A DNA stretch of 64,000 nt, taken from positions 378,172 through 442,171 of the forward strand of contig NW_002060959.1 of assembly GCF_000150275.1 (NCBI RefSeq). The letters run 5' to 3'. The DNA comes from Trichoplax adhaerens. Lineage: Eukaryota > Placozoa > Uniplacotomia > Trichoplacea > Trichoplacidae. The notes under the pieces were generated by a model. The model made no database searches. It was given only the letters and a program-made list of their open reading frames with translations, and was not told the origin of the DNA. Below are positions 12,513 to 24,402 of this stretch, one piece after another; within the stretch, counting starts at the first letter, position 1, and each line of letters opens with the position of its first letter. The position numbers were made by a program, and so were the translations under genes.

Positions 12513-13065
12513 ATATATACCGATCACGAAATTCCAAATTTTGGAAAAATAAGGGCTTTATTGAATATAAAGATTAACTACACACAGCTCTACTCTAGCC
12601 AAATACTAATACTAAAGACTTCTAGAACGAACTAACAGAGTAATCTAAAGTTGCATGCTTTTATACTTTTCGTAGCATTCGCAGCTACAATCCGCACGGC
12701 AACCTTTTACCTTATTTTACGTATAGTTAAATCATTCTTCGTAACATTATTGTACTGCGAACCATCATTAATTCGATATGGATACCACTACAGTACTTAT
12801 GTAGACATTATTCACACCAGCCAAAGTACAATAAATTAACCACATCCTAATATATGATCTATAATGCTATTTTTACCTATAACCTTATTAGTAACTCAAA
12901 ACCTTACTGTATATAGCCATCTGTACTCTAGCATAGAGTCTATACCACTGCAGTCTATAGTTATGGCTACCAAATATCTCTTAGGATAAATATAAAAGTT
13001 ACGCTACCGTACATTATACTAAACATAGCTAACAGTCTACAATCACAATACTAAGTTACATTACA
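12513..13065 (+). repeat. right arm of the dispersed inverted repeat (copy B)
   Basis: The + strand here matches the minus strand of 5550-6107. The shared order is ATATATACCGATCACGA, then an AATAAGGGCTTTATTGAAT segment, a CTCTACTCTAGCC segment, a 62-codon TTG-opened frame (12651-12839), CTCTAGCATAGAGTC, and finally AGTTACATTACA. It carries more changes than simple sequencing error would give, so the duplication is old. Confidence 0.8.
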
Positions 13066-13972
13066 CCAATATAAAATGCGCTATACTGTACAGCCTTTCG
13101 AGCATGATCTTGCGTAATAATAGTTGGGTAATTATAAAAACTAGGAATCTTTTTAATACCAACTAAAACTTATGGGAAAAAACAGTTTATGATAATTTTG
13201 GCATCACAGTTACAAAAGGACTTGAAAGAATTACAGAAAATGCAAATTCTCGGCCTTAACCAATGAAATACTATCAAATAAATGATATTGAAAATGTTCT
13301 ACTTAATATCTTCTGAATTCACTAACATTTGCACTACTTAATTCCTGAATTACCAAATCCAACCACCTTTCATATAATACATAAAGAAGTAAGTGGTATG
13401 AGACTACTGAATTATTATTTTGATATATTTAAAATTTAATTAGCAACTAATCACTATAGTCAAAGTAAATTATAATTTAGATCTCCAACACTACTAAATT
13501 CATAATAGTCATTATTTAACCGGAAATTAATCCAGTCTACAGTATTTGAGTGTGCACATCATGCAATCAAACATTATTAAGACTGACTAGTATTCTTGAA
13601 TTAGAATTTAGATCAAGATTTGGGATCAGACTGTGCTCTATGACAATAAAATACTAGGATAACATCTACCGTACTTAGGAAATACATCAGCAGCGATTAC
13701 AAAAATAAATTTACTTTCAATTTTATCACAATTAAAACACAAATATTATGATGATTAAAAATAACAGTTGAATAATGTTGGGATTATAAATAAATTTGAC
13801 TCAGTAACAAAGTCCTATACATAGAGAAAGAAGATTTATAACATGAGAGTGCAGTACTGTAATGTATGATATAATCGTACAGTTATCGCACAACTTAGTG
13901 CTAAAAACTAACGGTCAATACTAACGTTAGAAACAGTGGTCATAGTTGCCATGTAAAATTTTTTAATATACG
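13066..13972. other. non-coding interval before a putative solo LTR
   Basis: AT-rich; no gene or repeat recognised. Confidence 0.4.
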
Positions 13973-14592
13973 TGTCACGGTACCTTTTTGCCGTGATGAG
14001 TTAGAAGTGTTATGGTGTTTGTTATAGATAGAAATTGAAGTGTTATGGTGTTTGTTATTGATGGAAATTGATGTGTTATGATGTTTGTTAGTAAGGTGTT
14101 TTGATGATCAACTGTCCTTAGTTATTTTGTATGTATTCGAATAGGAGGATAGACTAGATAAATATAAATCTTGATGATGTGCAACCTTTGTGTTAGAGAG
14201 TTGTTTATGCTGACACGATTTGTAGTCGTGTTGTAAGATTATTACTGGATAGGAGGTTATGGCTGTGAGATCTCCTACGTGAGATTAATGTAAATAGTAA
14301 ATATCTTAGAAAGTATATAAAGGCTAACTATGATGCCATGTGGACGAGGAGAAAGGCATAGAAAAGAATAAACTGTAGTGATAGTTATCTGTTCAAAAGC
14401 CTACGCTCAACTACTTGTGTAATCGAGTAACCTAGTGACGGTCAAAGAAGTGTAGTCCCACACCCGAGAAGTTAGTGTTCTAATAGGAAGCGTAGTTCCA
14501 GTAGCACTTGTTCAGTGTCGGGATTGTACCGTACTTAGCTAAGTTTTACACGATAAGTAGAGATCCTGTGTCACAAAAACGTGGTTGTGACA
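13973..14592 (+). mobile_element. putative solo LTR (Ty3/gypsy-like ends), 620 bp
   Basis: The segment begins TGTCACGGTACC and ends GTGGTTGTGACA, so it shows the TG...CA ends and the short inverted TGTCAC/GTGACA typical of LTRs. It is flanked on both sides by the same 5 bp, ATACG (13968-13972 and 14593-14597), as expected of an integrase-made target duplication. The interior is richer in G and T than its surroundings and holds a 33-bp tandem repeat. No gag or pol coding sequence adjoins it, so a solo LTR left by recombination is the simplest reading. The 3' end resembles that of the element at 25964-27040. Confidence 0.65.
14005..14093 (+). repeat. 33-bp tandem repeat, nearly three units
   Basis: Units starting at 14005, 14038 and 14071 share the order GTGTTATGGTGTTTGTTAT, then GAT-GAAATTGA. 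The third unit is partial and has ATGATG for ATGGTG. The repeat lies near the 5' end of the putative solo LTR. Confidence 0.85.
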
Positions 14593-15589
14593 ATACGATT
14601 ATGTGATTTTTATAAAATTTGAATTTTTCGGATTCAGATTCTGGAATGGATCGGTGTCCGATAAAATTTTTGGAAAATATTGCGAGAATTGATTTTTGAA
14701 ATTTGAACTTTGGAATTTTATGACGTGACCTAACAGTTACATTAGGAAAGTTTAGTTGAGAAAGTATTAAATAAGATGGCAAATGGCAGAGGTTGTGTTA
14801 GTTAAGTAGCTAGATTGTTATTTTTTGACAAAATCTTGATGTTTAAAGGTTAATTTTTAGACTTATAAAATGTTTTAATGAATAGAAATTACGTTAGAAA
14901 TAATTCTTGATGTATTTTACGGTTGCTTTGTTGGTTTTATAGTGTTTTGTAAGGGAATCATATGGTAAAATGTGTCCGAACTTGTACTTTGAGTGATTTT
15001 TGTTTTCTTAAGTGGTACAAAGCAGCTTTCTAAAAATGATTTTAAGAGTGAGTGATTAATAAATGTTTAATTTTAAATATCACTGAGGGCTTTGCAAAGT
15101 CTATAAATAATAGTGCAGTGAGATAATTTAGAGTACAGAGTAAATAAAGATTCTTTTGAAGAACTTATTGAGTTTTGAAGACCTTCGTGGTCGAATTGTT
15201 GTAAGTGAAAATGTTCTTCTTTTTGTTAGGCTATTTGGATGTTGACAGTTTTAGTTCTGTTGCTTATACTTCTTCACTTACAATACTTAGAAATATGTAT
15301 ATGAAAAGGTTCTTTGATCTATCTCTATCAGATTTTTAACAAATAGTTCGGTTGTTTCCCCAATTTTTATTTAGTGTCAAAGTTTCGTTAAGTCGACCAC
15401 AAGTACATATAAATCACTACATCCCACAAACTAACATTTTTAACCCAATAAAAATTCTATTTTCGAATTGCTTAAAACTCTTATATGAAATTTTAATATA
15501 TCTTAGTGATGAATTGTAGATTACTTGATTATTGGCCATCTTTATTATGATGTGCGACAGTTAACTTTCTATATTAATCACAATGCACA
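14593..15589. other. non-coding interval
   Basis: AT-rich sequence after the solo LTR. A 78-codon minus-strand frame (14546-14782) straddles the LTR border and has no recognisable family. Nothing else was identified. Confidence 0.4.
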
Positions 15590-15680
15590 TTGAGTGGATC
15601 ATAGCCATTAACTGTAATTGAAGATTCTATGTTCGAGTACAGATAACTATTTATAGTAAGGTATTAAGTCATTATTAATG
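15590..15680 (+). repeat. short decayed copy related to the 5550-6107 repeat
   Basis: The block TTCTATG-TCGAGTACAGATAACTAT followed by TAGTAAGGTATTA parallels the block CTCTATGCTAGAGTACAGATGACTAT plus CAGTAACGTGTTA inside copy A, in the same order over about 90 bp and on the same strand. Confidence 0.5.
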
Positions 15681-16526
15681 CCAGAAATACTGCCGTAGCA
15701 TCAGTTCTTTAGATTATGAAATAATAATTAGGTGATGTTACATAGGCCTTTTCGCAATATAAAGGAGTTGGATAGCTGCTATTTTTGCTTTGTTAGCTAT
15801 AAAGAATTATTTATGGATCATTTCTATACAGCTTGATGGAATAATATTTTAGTACAATCTGTAATACTTCTAGGTTTCAATATTACAGAAAATTTTTCAT
15901 GGGCATTATCTTCAATTAATTAGCTTTAAAAAAAGAAAGCCAAATGTATTATTTTTAGTCATCAGTTTTACGCTAATTCCGTTATTTTTATATTTCTAGA
16001 TTAATTTTGTAATGGAATGCCAGTAGCTATATATTTCTTGGAATGTAACAACTTAGACTATTTAACCGGTTGTGTGTATTCTTCGACTAAATCCGGACTT
16101 GAACAGTAAGACCAATGCCAATTTTATCTAAGCGAAAAATAAATATAGTCCTTGTATCTTGATTTTGATGTCATGAAATACTTTAATTTATTAATTGTAT
16201 TAAATATCGAACAAGTTTTTTGTAAAATTAATTGGAAAAGTCAGTTAATTAGGTCACAAATAAGCGTTTTGTAAGGCTTTATGACCAAAGAAATATGATC
16301 ACGTAATCTATTACTCCTACTTGAAGATATTTATAAATTCCGCTAATATATTTAGTACCTAAATATTCTTGAGAAGTAGCTAACTTAATATAGCAACTTA
16401 ATAAAATTTCGTGATATTCATTTAGAACTAATTTATATCAATTCTCTATGTTGCTAATGTCGTGTAAATTGTAAGATCTGATACACTGCTTAAATATGCG
16501 ATTTAATAAAATTATCTCTGTTACAG
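15681..16526. other. non-coding interval
   Basis: AT-rich; no gene or repeat recognised. Confidence 0.4.
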
Positions 16527-16687
16527 TGTTATTAACGTAAAATACGAAGCGTTTAAGTCTTTGTGTAGTCTGTTAATAGAGCAAAAGGGTTTGTGATAGT
16601 GCAGATATCGTTCCTTGATACGTGGTTCAAGGAATTGACTTATTGATCGTATATTACGTTATCTTGTTGCAAAGCTGTTTTGTGACA
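16527..16687 (+). mobile_element. truncated copy of the TGTCACAAAACAGC-ended repeat
   Basis: Only the right-hand 161 bp of the element are present, from GTTATTAACGTAAAATACGAAG to the terminal repeat ...TTACGTTATCTTGTTGC then AAAGCTGTTTTGTGACA. It matches 47100-47262 closely in the same orientation. Confidence 0.8.
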
Positions 16688-18948
16688 ATCTCGTAGTCGG
16701 CCACGTACTAAGCCATCAATTTTATCCATGGTGGGCCTTGAAAGTCTCAAATGAGAGGCTTTATTGATCGATGTTTACATAACTGGAGTCTAAATTTCCT
16801 TTTATTTCAATGTCGTAATGATAGCAACTAACGAATTGCAGCCAAACCTACTTTCCTTAGTCCGTCTTAGCTAATCCATACTAGAAATACTAATGCTTAA
16901 AGACTTGGACATCATCACAAGGCTACTGTTATAGCATATCTCTTCTAGGGTAAAAAATGAAAGCAAATTTTACGAATATAGGTGTACATTTTAATTGGAC
17001 TAACATAATTAAACTTTAACGTCAATCTCCAAGAAAATATTTTTAAATTAATACCTTATTCAAATATACCGAGTATCTGACTCCAAATATCCGGATTTTT
17101 TATGGTATAATTAAAAATTGAAGATAGTATTTAAATCTTCTTTACCTTCGCATATAGAATAGATATTTTACTGCAAATCCTTTGCTAATGTTCGACTAAT
17201 TACAGTATCTTAATAATAACTGATGTCCTTGAAAGAATTACGAATTTGACATTGGTCTGATGTTTAGTTTCGCTATAACATAAATACTTTTTGATTTAAA
17301 TAGCGTGTATGATACAAAATAATTGCTTTATTAATTTCATATATATAATATTTCAAATCTTAATTTAGAATTAACATTACTTCGCCTCATATTATGAACA
17401 AATTTGAGATCGTGTAATACTTTTCATCATTTGAAATGAGTAGAATAATGGTAAATTCATTATGCATTCTTAGCTTTTTGATTAACTAAAACTTAAATAT
17501 AACAATTTTACAACCAAACCAATTCCATTAATTATAATAATTAGACTGCTTGACTTGAATTTTCCAAAATCAAGTTTTACTATAGAAATTACTAACGTGT
17601 ATATCTTTAACTGTGCCACAGAAAACTTCAGACAATCGCTGTTTGCGCGACATAGCCTGTCAAAGCTAACAGACATTTTTAATTAAGATTAGTCGTCCGT
17701 AGATATATTTCCTGTCGATTAATTACAATTTATAAAAATTTAATGCATCCCTTCAAAAAGATTGACAGACCTTGCTAAGATATCGTTTTATATATTAATA
17801 TTATAGCAACAAAGTAATGGAGAGCATAAATTGGGTCATTGTTCTACTATTTTAAATTAATCGTTTAGGAAATTGATATAATGAACTGATAAATTTCTTA
17901 AGATTTTATTAACTTGTGGTAACAGGAAGAAATACTGTATCAGATTTCTATCAACTGGAAGCTGTTCTGCTTAGAGAGGTGTTATAGGCTTTCAGATTGA
18001 TATTATTTGGTAGTCTTTTAGACGTAGGTACATCGAGGCCAACAAAAACACCTAAACAATCATCATTGATCAAGCTTCTTTTTCTATAATAAAAGATTTT
18101 AATATCTTTGAGTAAGAACATTATTTAACCACTTCAATATTAAATATTAAATTTTCCATCTTGTATCCTGAAGGGATAAAATTTTTAACAGAATGTATCA
18201 TTCCAATTAGCTAATTGGCATAGGTTATGTAACGAGAATTTTTCTGAAAAATTATTAATTTTCTGCCTTTGGATCAGTACCCTGTAAAAGCAAATTATAT
18301 AACTATTATTCACAATTGCAAAATGATTGAGACTGTCGCAACTGAAAAGAAATACGTACAATTGATATCCACTTTTACAAAGTTTATAGTTGGGCTAGCA
18401 TTATTCATATCCACTACCAGCTGATTGATTTATAAGGTAAATTTAATTCTTAGAACAGTAGAACTGATAAATATTACAATAAAAATTTCTCCGTTGCTTA
18501 GGATAACGTCAATAGAAGGTTTTGCTAATTAATGACTGATATGTATAGTAACATATCGTCTGATAAATAAGTATACAATAAATTTTATATCACTGTGTGT
18601 TAGTGCTCCAGATGTTAGAAAAATGATCTGCACCATACATAATAGATGCAACTGATACGATGTGGGCTTGTCAAGTACTAATTAATAATTAAATCATTGA
18701 TGTATTTTTTAAATATTTTTAACAAAGGTCGGGAAAGTCGAAATTTCCGTAAATTGGCTAGCTTATCATTAAAAGAAACGTCAAGACTTTGCTTCCTTAT
18801 ATGCAATTTTGTAGGTAGCTGATGTAGTACTCCCAATTGAAACTATAGCTATCTTAGTAATTACGAATTGAAGTAAAGATTTTTATTTGGTAATAATCTT
18901 ATATTTAGATCACTTACAATAAAGAAATTGACATCAGTATCCTTCAAT
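16688..18948. other. non-coding interval upstream of the second class A GPCR gene
   Basis: No gene recognised. A 64-codon minus-strand frame at 17482-17676 has no recognisable family. The promoter of the downstream receptor presumably lies near its right end. Confidence 0.4.
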
Positions 18949-20016
18949 ATGGACTCTTTACTTGTTTACAGCCTAAGATCGACGGATCGTTCTTCGCTAA
19001 ATGATTCTGCTATGAATATGTCAGGGATAAATGACACGATGATCATGCATCTACCTACCGATATGTTGATTGCATTTATTACAATAACTTTATTAGCCTT
19101 TCTAGGTCTAACGATCAATACTATCCTCATTATTTTGATGAGCTACAGAAAACATACGAAAACTGCAGCTGATGGTTTAGTTATTCATCTGGCAATCTGT
19201 GATTTATTAACAACCATACCGACCTTAATTTACTGCCCAATAATTCTTGCTTTCAATGGTATTGGTTGGCCAATTCATATCATGAGCAGGTTGTGTAAAG
19301 GAGTTATTTTCTGTCTAACTACCTTCTACTCGGTAAACGTAGGTACACTAACATTAATGTCCATCGAGCGATATCGCGCTATCATTCATCCAATGAAACC
19401 TCGTATTTCTGGCCCAAAAATGGCTGTATTAGTAATATTTTTATGGCTATCAGTTATTATTGTTCCAGCTATTGGAGTAAGTAATACTGAAGCCGATCTC
19501 CGCACCAGGTATTTATGTGTATTGCATGGTGCACATCAGCATTTTGTAGTTATCCTCAATTTTAGCTACTACGTCGTTGTAGGTTACATTATACCAGCTT
19601 GTATCATGTCATATTGCTACAAAATGATTATTAAAAAATTGAAACAAACATCTTTAGCCAACAAGAATAATTTAAGGATTGAATCAAAACGCGAATTTCA
19701 AAAGAATCTTGCTGTTAAAATTTTAATCGCTGTCTCTATAGTCTTTATTTTAACAGGTATTCCTTTGGTTATTGGCTTAATTATTCATATTTATATGGAT
19801 ACTAAACTATCGCATTTGACACAAAATGATCGTAATATTATTAACAGTTGCACTATACTATTCTGGATACTCTTACAATTTGCTCCTCTATATAATCCTA
19901 TGATACATTTGGCCAAGAAGAAAAATTTTTGGCATACACTCTACAGTAAAAATAATCGCGTCTTACCAATTAGTCATAGTACGTCACCAACATCTTGTTA
20001 TGGTCTAAAGATTTGA
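18949..20016 (+). CDS. class A (rhodopsin-type) GPCR, paralog with NPxxH
   Basis: An intronless 355-residue seven-helix receptor. The first ATG of the frame is at 18949; seven upstream codons open at TTG, and the frame is closed by TAA at 18874-18876. Landmarks are N57 in TM1, D85 in TM2 (LAICDLL), C117 before TM3, E140-R-Y in TM3, W166 in TM4, C190 in loop 2, P216 in TM5 and P272 in TM6. TM6 reads T-G-I-P instead of CWxP, as in the paralog at 8761. TM7 reads N-P-M-I-H320, so the almost invariant Tyr of NPxxY is His. The N terminus is short with N-D-S, N-M-S and N-D-T glycosylation sites and lacks the GNM repeats of the paralog. From the KTAADGLV loop to the KKKNFW motif after TM7 the two are very similar, which indicates a local gene duplication. 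Ligand unknown. Confidence 0.94.
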   Translation: MDSLLVYSLRSTDRSSLNDSAMNMSGINDTMIMHLPTDMLIAFITITLLAFLGLTINTILIILMSYRKHTKTAADGLVIHLAICDLLTTIPTLIYCPIILAFNGIGWPIHIMSRLCKGVIFCLTTFYSVNVGTLTLMSIERYRAIIHPMKPRISGPKMAVLVIFLWLSVIIVPAIGVSNTEADLRTRYLCVLHGAHQHFVVILNFSYYVVVGYIIPACIMSYCYKMIIKKLKQTSLANKNNLRIESKREFQKNLAVKILIAVSIVFILTGIPLVIGLIIHIYMDTKLSHLTQNDRNIINSCTILFWILLQFAPLYNPMIHLAKKKNFWHTLYSKNNRVLPISHSTSPTSCYGLKI

Positions 20017-22848
20017 TTTAATAGTAAGCTTTGTACGATAATTTATTCCTGCAATAACCATTCATATAGCATCATTTAGTTTATTCTAAGAACTCGTATG
20101 TTAATATCATGGAATAGCAATCTATTTAGCTAGATAAGCGTGGCCTGTTTCACGTGTATAAGTTCTAAATAATGAAATCTAGCGGGAAATAGAATGTAAC
20201 GTTAGTTTATCGACTACATGGTTGCTCTATATTGTTCTCAATAAAGAATCTTTAGCGCTTTACAGGTTTTTCTACTTAACATGTTACTTGAGTTTTAATA
20301 TAAAACTATATTCTGTTTGTTTTGTTAAAGCAAGTATGTAGCAACACAGTCATCAATGAGAGTACTACTATAACTATCTGTTTAAAGAGATAGGAAATTA
20401 TCATAACGTCTTCACTGTATGCTGAAACTTTTATGCTAATAGTAACTTATACAAAATATTATACTGTATACTTAAATAGCTACTATGGTTGGCTTATAAT
20501 GTACGCGATGAATAGTGACGATCATCTAGAGATGGCAATGCAATTATCTAATGCTGTAGTATTTAAATTTTGTGCATTAATTTTTGATTTGATGATAGCA
20601 ATATCATTTTTCCTTAAAGTCGCAATACAAGTACAGTATTGGCAGTCAATATAAATTATACTCATAGATAATAAATGATTTTTATAACAATCATAGTTAT
20701 AAAGTTAATCATTCAATTCGTTCTTGGTCTTTATCATTATATATCGATACATATTGGTAATAGACTCGATAAAAGAAAACTTTAAAATGTAGCCTTTGTA
20801 GATTATAGCTATGGTGCTGTGTTACTATTACATTATCTAGGCGCTTATAAAGAGTATATTTTGCTACACTAGTTTAAATTGCAAGATATTTGTATTTATA
20901 CTATAACAATTAAGTACAAGTTCTATAAACTATTGAGTTATTGTCAATTCCTATATATAATGAGAATAATATTATTCTTGCATTGTAGCGATGCGCCCAT
21001 ATTTGATTATATGGATAGCTATATTTGATATTTGATATAGTTAGGTTACTTTGAGTAGATATCATCGTGAATCTAATAATAGATGATTGCTAACTACTAT
21101 ATTAGAAATTGTTGATGACTAATAGCAGCCAGTTGACTAATTATCATACAAGATTTATGTAGCTAGAAACAGTGTAGTTGTTAAGATGCCCTTCGGAGAA
21201 AGGGCCTAGACGTTAATAGAAGAGTAATGACACCTTAAGTAGAATGATTTAGATTGTAGAAAATAATGATGAACTATTAGAGAAAAGTATTTTGTTTGAT
21301 GAATCTTGGCTGATTGTAGATTAATAAAGTTGTCATAGATGGATTTAACGAAATTTTTATAAGAACTGTAGAGACGAACTCACGAAGAAGAAGAGACTTC
21401 ACTTCGCTTTGAGCTCGGAATACTTTAGATTTTAGACTGGATTCTTGTTGTAATTAATTATTGCTCTACTATTCGTAATACCTTGTAATAAAAGCCCTTT
21501 TAGAAAATACCATTTGACGAAGATAGTTATTTTGAGGCGCATTTATTAAATGTTTTTTTTATTTTTTTCTGCATAGATATAACTACGTTTGATAATACCA
21601 ATTATGAGCAAGTATGATATGATAGATTATTAAAATTTACTAGTGCGAATGTTATCACAGCCGGCAATAAGTTTTTTCGCCACTATTCTGTAACTGACAA
21701 TTGATACAACTTTTAAAAATATTATTGAAATCATTAAATCTCCCACGTGATTAATTACGAAGTTATTACGAAATATCAGAAATTAACATATGAGAGAATT
21801 TTGCTATTTTCCTTCCAATCATAATAATTGTTACTTCTTTGTCGATATGATTATATAATATTCTGTTCTGATTTATCTAAAAGACTGTCTATATTACTAA
21901 TTGAAAGCAGCCATTGATGTAATTAAGTTGAGTATGTTTAACATAAGTTATACTTGAAGTAAGTGGCTTTATATATGGGAAACTGTATTCTTACGTGTAT
22001 TTACATGGCACACTAGAGAAAGTAAAATAGATTTTATGTAATTTATGTTCATTAACAGACTGTTACGATACCCACTACCACAGGAATGGCTTGCAATAAA
22101 AGCTTAAAGTAATAAAAATTTATGATTTAGATACATAAACTACTGTCTAACCAGTTAGATCAACTAGTAAACTAATAAAATTAGACGTTTTCCATACCTG
22201 AATGCTGCTATTATTACAAGATTTTGTGTAGGTTAAGAATCAAGAATTATGACATAAAAGATATGCCAAAAAATGAATATTTAGGAATTCTATTTTGGGA
22301 TCAGAAGCACATTTGCATATATGCTATTTTCTTTATGTAGGCTTCCAAGAAATTAATTAATCTTTCAAGAATTGATATAGTTTTTTGTCATTTAATTAAT
22401 ATTATTAATGTAATGTATGGCAAAGTTACTACTGATTTATAACATCTATCTATTGTAGTTGCAGTATCGATCGTAAACATTAATGATTATAAAGTCTACC
22501 TCCATTAATGCAAATTATTAATAATTTTCTGTCATCTTCATCATTAATTGTACTTTATTGGCTCAATTTAAATTAATAGATATCATCGTTACATATATCA
22601 TACGATTTCAAAGATTTAACTGAAAAGTAAGGAATATATCTACCTAGAGTCGTAATTCAGTTTTAAGCTTTCAGTGCTATATTGAAATCAAAATTAAATA
22701 TTAAGTAATTAGCAGACGTGACGTTTGAAAAATATGCTCGAATCGAGATTATTATCTGTGCACTGTTATATGCAAATAAAGTATGTTATCATAATAAATT
22801 CGTTTTTTTATATCAAATTAGTGATTGTTTCAGATACAATTACATGAA
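20017..22848. other. non-coding interval downstream of the second class A GPCR gene
   Basis: No family recognised. A 73-codon frame with ATG at 20433-20654 could encode one hydrophobic segment but has no other support. A GCCCTT/AAGGGC hairpin (about 21187-21204) sits in a slightly GC-richer patch. Confidence 0.4.
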
Positions 22849-23263
22849 TTAATATTGAGTGAATGACTATTCAAATTCTGTTAACACTCAACAATAATTT
22901 TACTTATGCTGTAATATTAAAAGATAGAAACTAGTTCTTCAATTAATTATAAACCTTTTTAAGGTATGGAATAAATGACTAGAGTGATAATGTCATCATT
23001 TTTTGTGAGATAGACTATAATAGCCTTAAATAGATGTAGGATTTTAAATTAACGATTTCTTAAGATTAAAATCAAATAAATTAATATAGGACAAATGACT
23101 ACGCTCAACAATAATTTTATTGATACCATACAAATGAAATATAGAAATTAGTTCTTCAGTTAATTATGAAGCTTTATTAAGATAGGAAGTAAATAACTAG
23201 TTTGAAACAGTAATCATTATTTGTAAGACGGTTGAAATAACCTTGAATAGATGTAAGATTTTA
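22849..23263 (+). repeat. direct duplication of about 190 bp
   Basis: Units 22849-23047 and 23081-23263 share, in order, AATGACTA, CTCAACAATAATTTTA, GAAA-TAGTTCTTCA-TTAATTAT, ATAA-TGACTAG and the closing CTT-AATAGATGTA-GATTTTA. They are diverged by substitutions and small indels. Confidence 0.75.
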
Positions 23264-24079
23264 TATGCCTTTGGGCAGCATATGTAATATGGCAGTGGAA
23301 TAGAAGGACAATGATCATCTCGTCGAACAGTATAAATTACAATGATTAATGAATTTCTTCTTACGATAAAAAAAGATTTTTAAATATGCATGCATATAAA
23401 TAATGATGGAATATCAAGGACTAATTAAAACGGGTTTATTGTCTTTAGAGATCACTATCAAGGTAAAATAATAAATCTAAAAGTTTAGACTTTGAGGCAG
23501 TCATTCATCTTAGTATTTACATGAATACTATATAAGCAGTTAATCAAATTAATTTATAAGGAACATCAAAATATATCAGTAAATAAAGTAGCAAAGGGAA
23601 TTAAGAAATCAATATAATCCATTCACGACATAGTTTTTTTTATTATAGATTTCTCCTTAACAGATGAGAATTATTTGATTAAAATAAGTTTTAACGGAGT
23701 AGTAAAACTAGTTTATTCAAAGATGCTACGTGTATAATGTGATGTACCAAAAAATTAAAGTTGAGTTTGACAACAAAAGTAATACCTTATGCTACTGTCA
23801 TTGTGTCAGAATATACAAATGCAATATAATGCTCGTATCTTGAAATAAGCTAAATTTCTGCCAAGACTGCACTAAATTAGTAATCAAGAAATGATTTAAT
23901 TCCTTGGAATGTTGTGAATTAAACCAATATAATTTTATCGAGCATGATAAGCTATCCAAATATTTGATAAATTGCCTATAAGTTCATGAATTCATCGATC
24001 ACTGAATACGTATTAGGTGGATGTCATAGTGTTATCACTGTATTATCGAGATTAGAGAAGAAACATCTATACTTATATG
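23264..24079. other. non-coding interval
   Basis: AT-rich; nothing recognised. Confidence 0.4.
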
Positions 24080-24402
24080 GAAATTAATAGTTAAATTGAG
24101 GAATTGAGAATAATCTACTTTCAATTCAAATCACTATGATTGTAACTATCTTAAGATAGATTGTAGATTATCGAAGAAATGTTCCGTGATAGGACGTATT
24201 GTAATCTGACTATTTTGTATTTGTCATTAGATGGATATGTTCTAAATACTGTCGACTTCAATAGGTAGCAGTAGGTAAAATTAGCTTTAGATTCATTAGA
24301 AGGTTTCAACGATAATATTACTAACTAAGATGTCTGAACTATTGTAAAAGTGTCTATAAATGCGCCCTGATGCCTGGTTCAGCGAATCGACTTTTTGATC
24401 GT
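24080..24402 (+). mobile_element. partial + strand copy of the TGTCACAAAACAGC-ended repeat
   Basis: It matches the + strand of 46800-47225 with deletions. Shared blocks are the ATCTACTT-CA-TTCAAATCA-T-TGATTGTAAC segment, a GTAGATTATC...AATGTT segment, the AAATACTGT...GTAGCAG segment and the closing GGTTCA-GAAT-GACTT-TTGATCG. The copy stops just before where its own terminal repeat should begin, and the oppositely oriented copy starts there. Confidence 0.65.

Noticed and set aside
14571-14592. TGTCACAA...TTGTGACA hairpin read as a separate small element
   Set aside because: It is better explained as the 3' end of the putative solo LTR, which the 5-bp flanking duplication supports.
20433-20654. 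73-codon ATG frame with one hydrophobic segment
   Set aside because: No recognisable family or conserved copy, and the length is within chance for AT-rich DNA.
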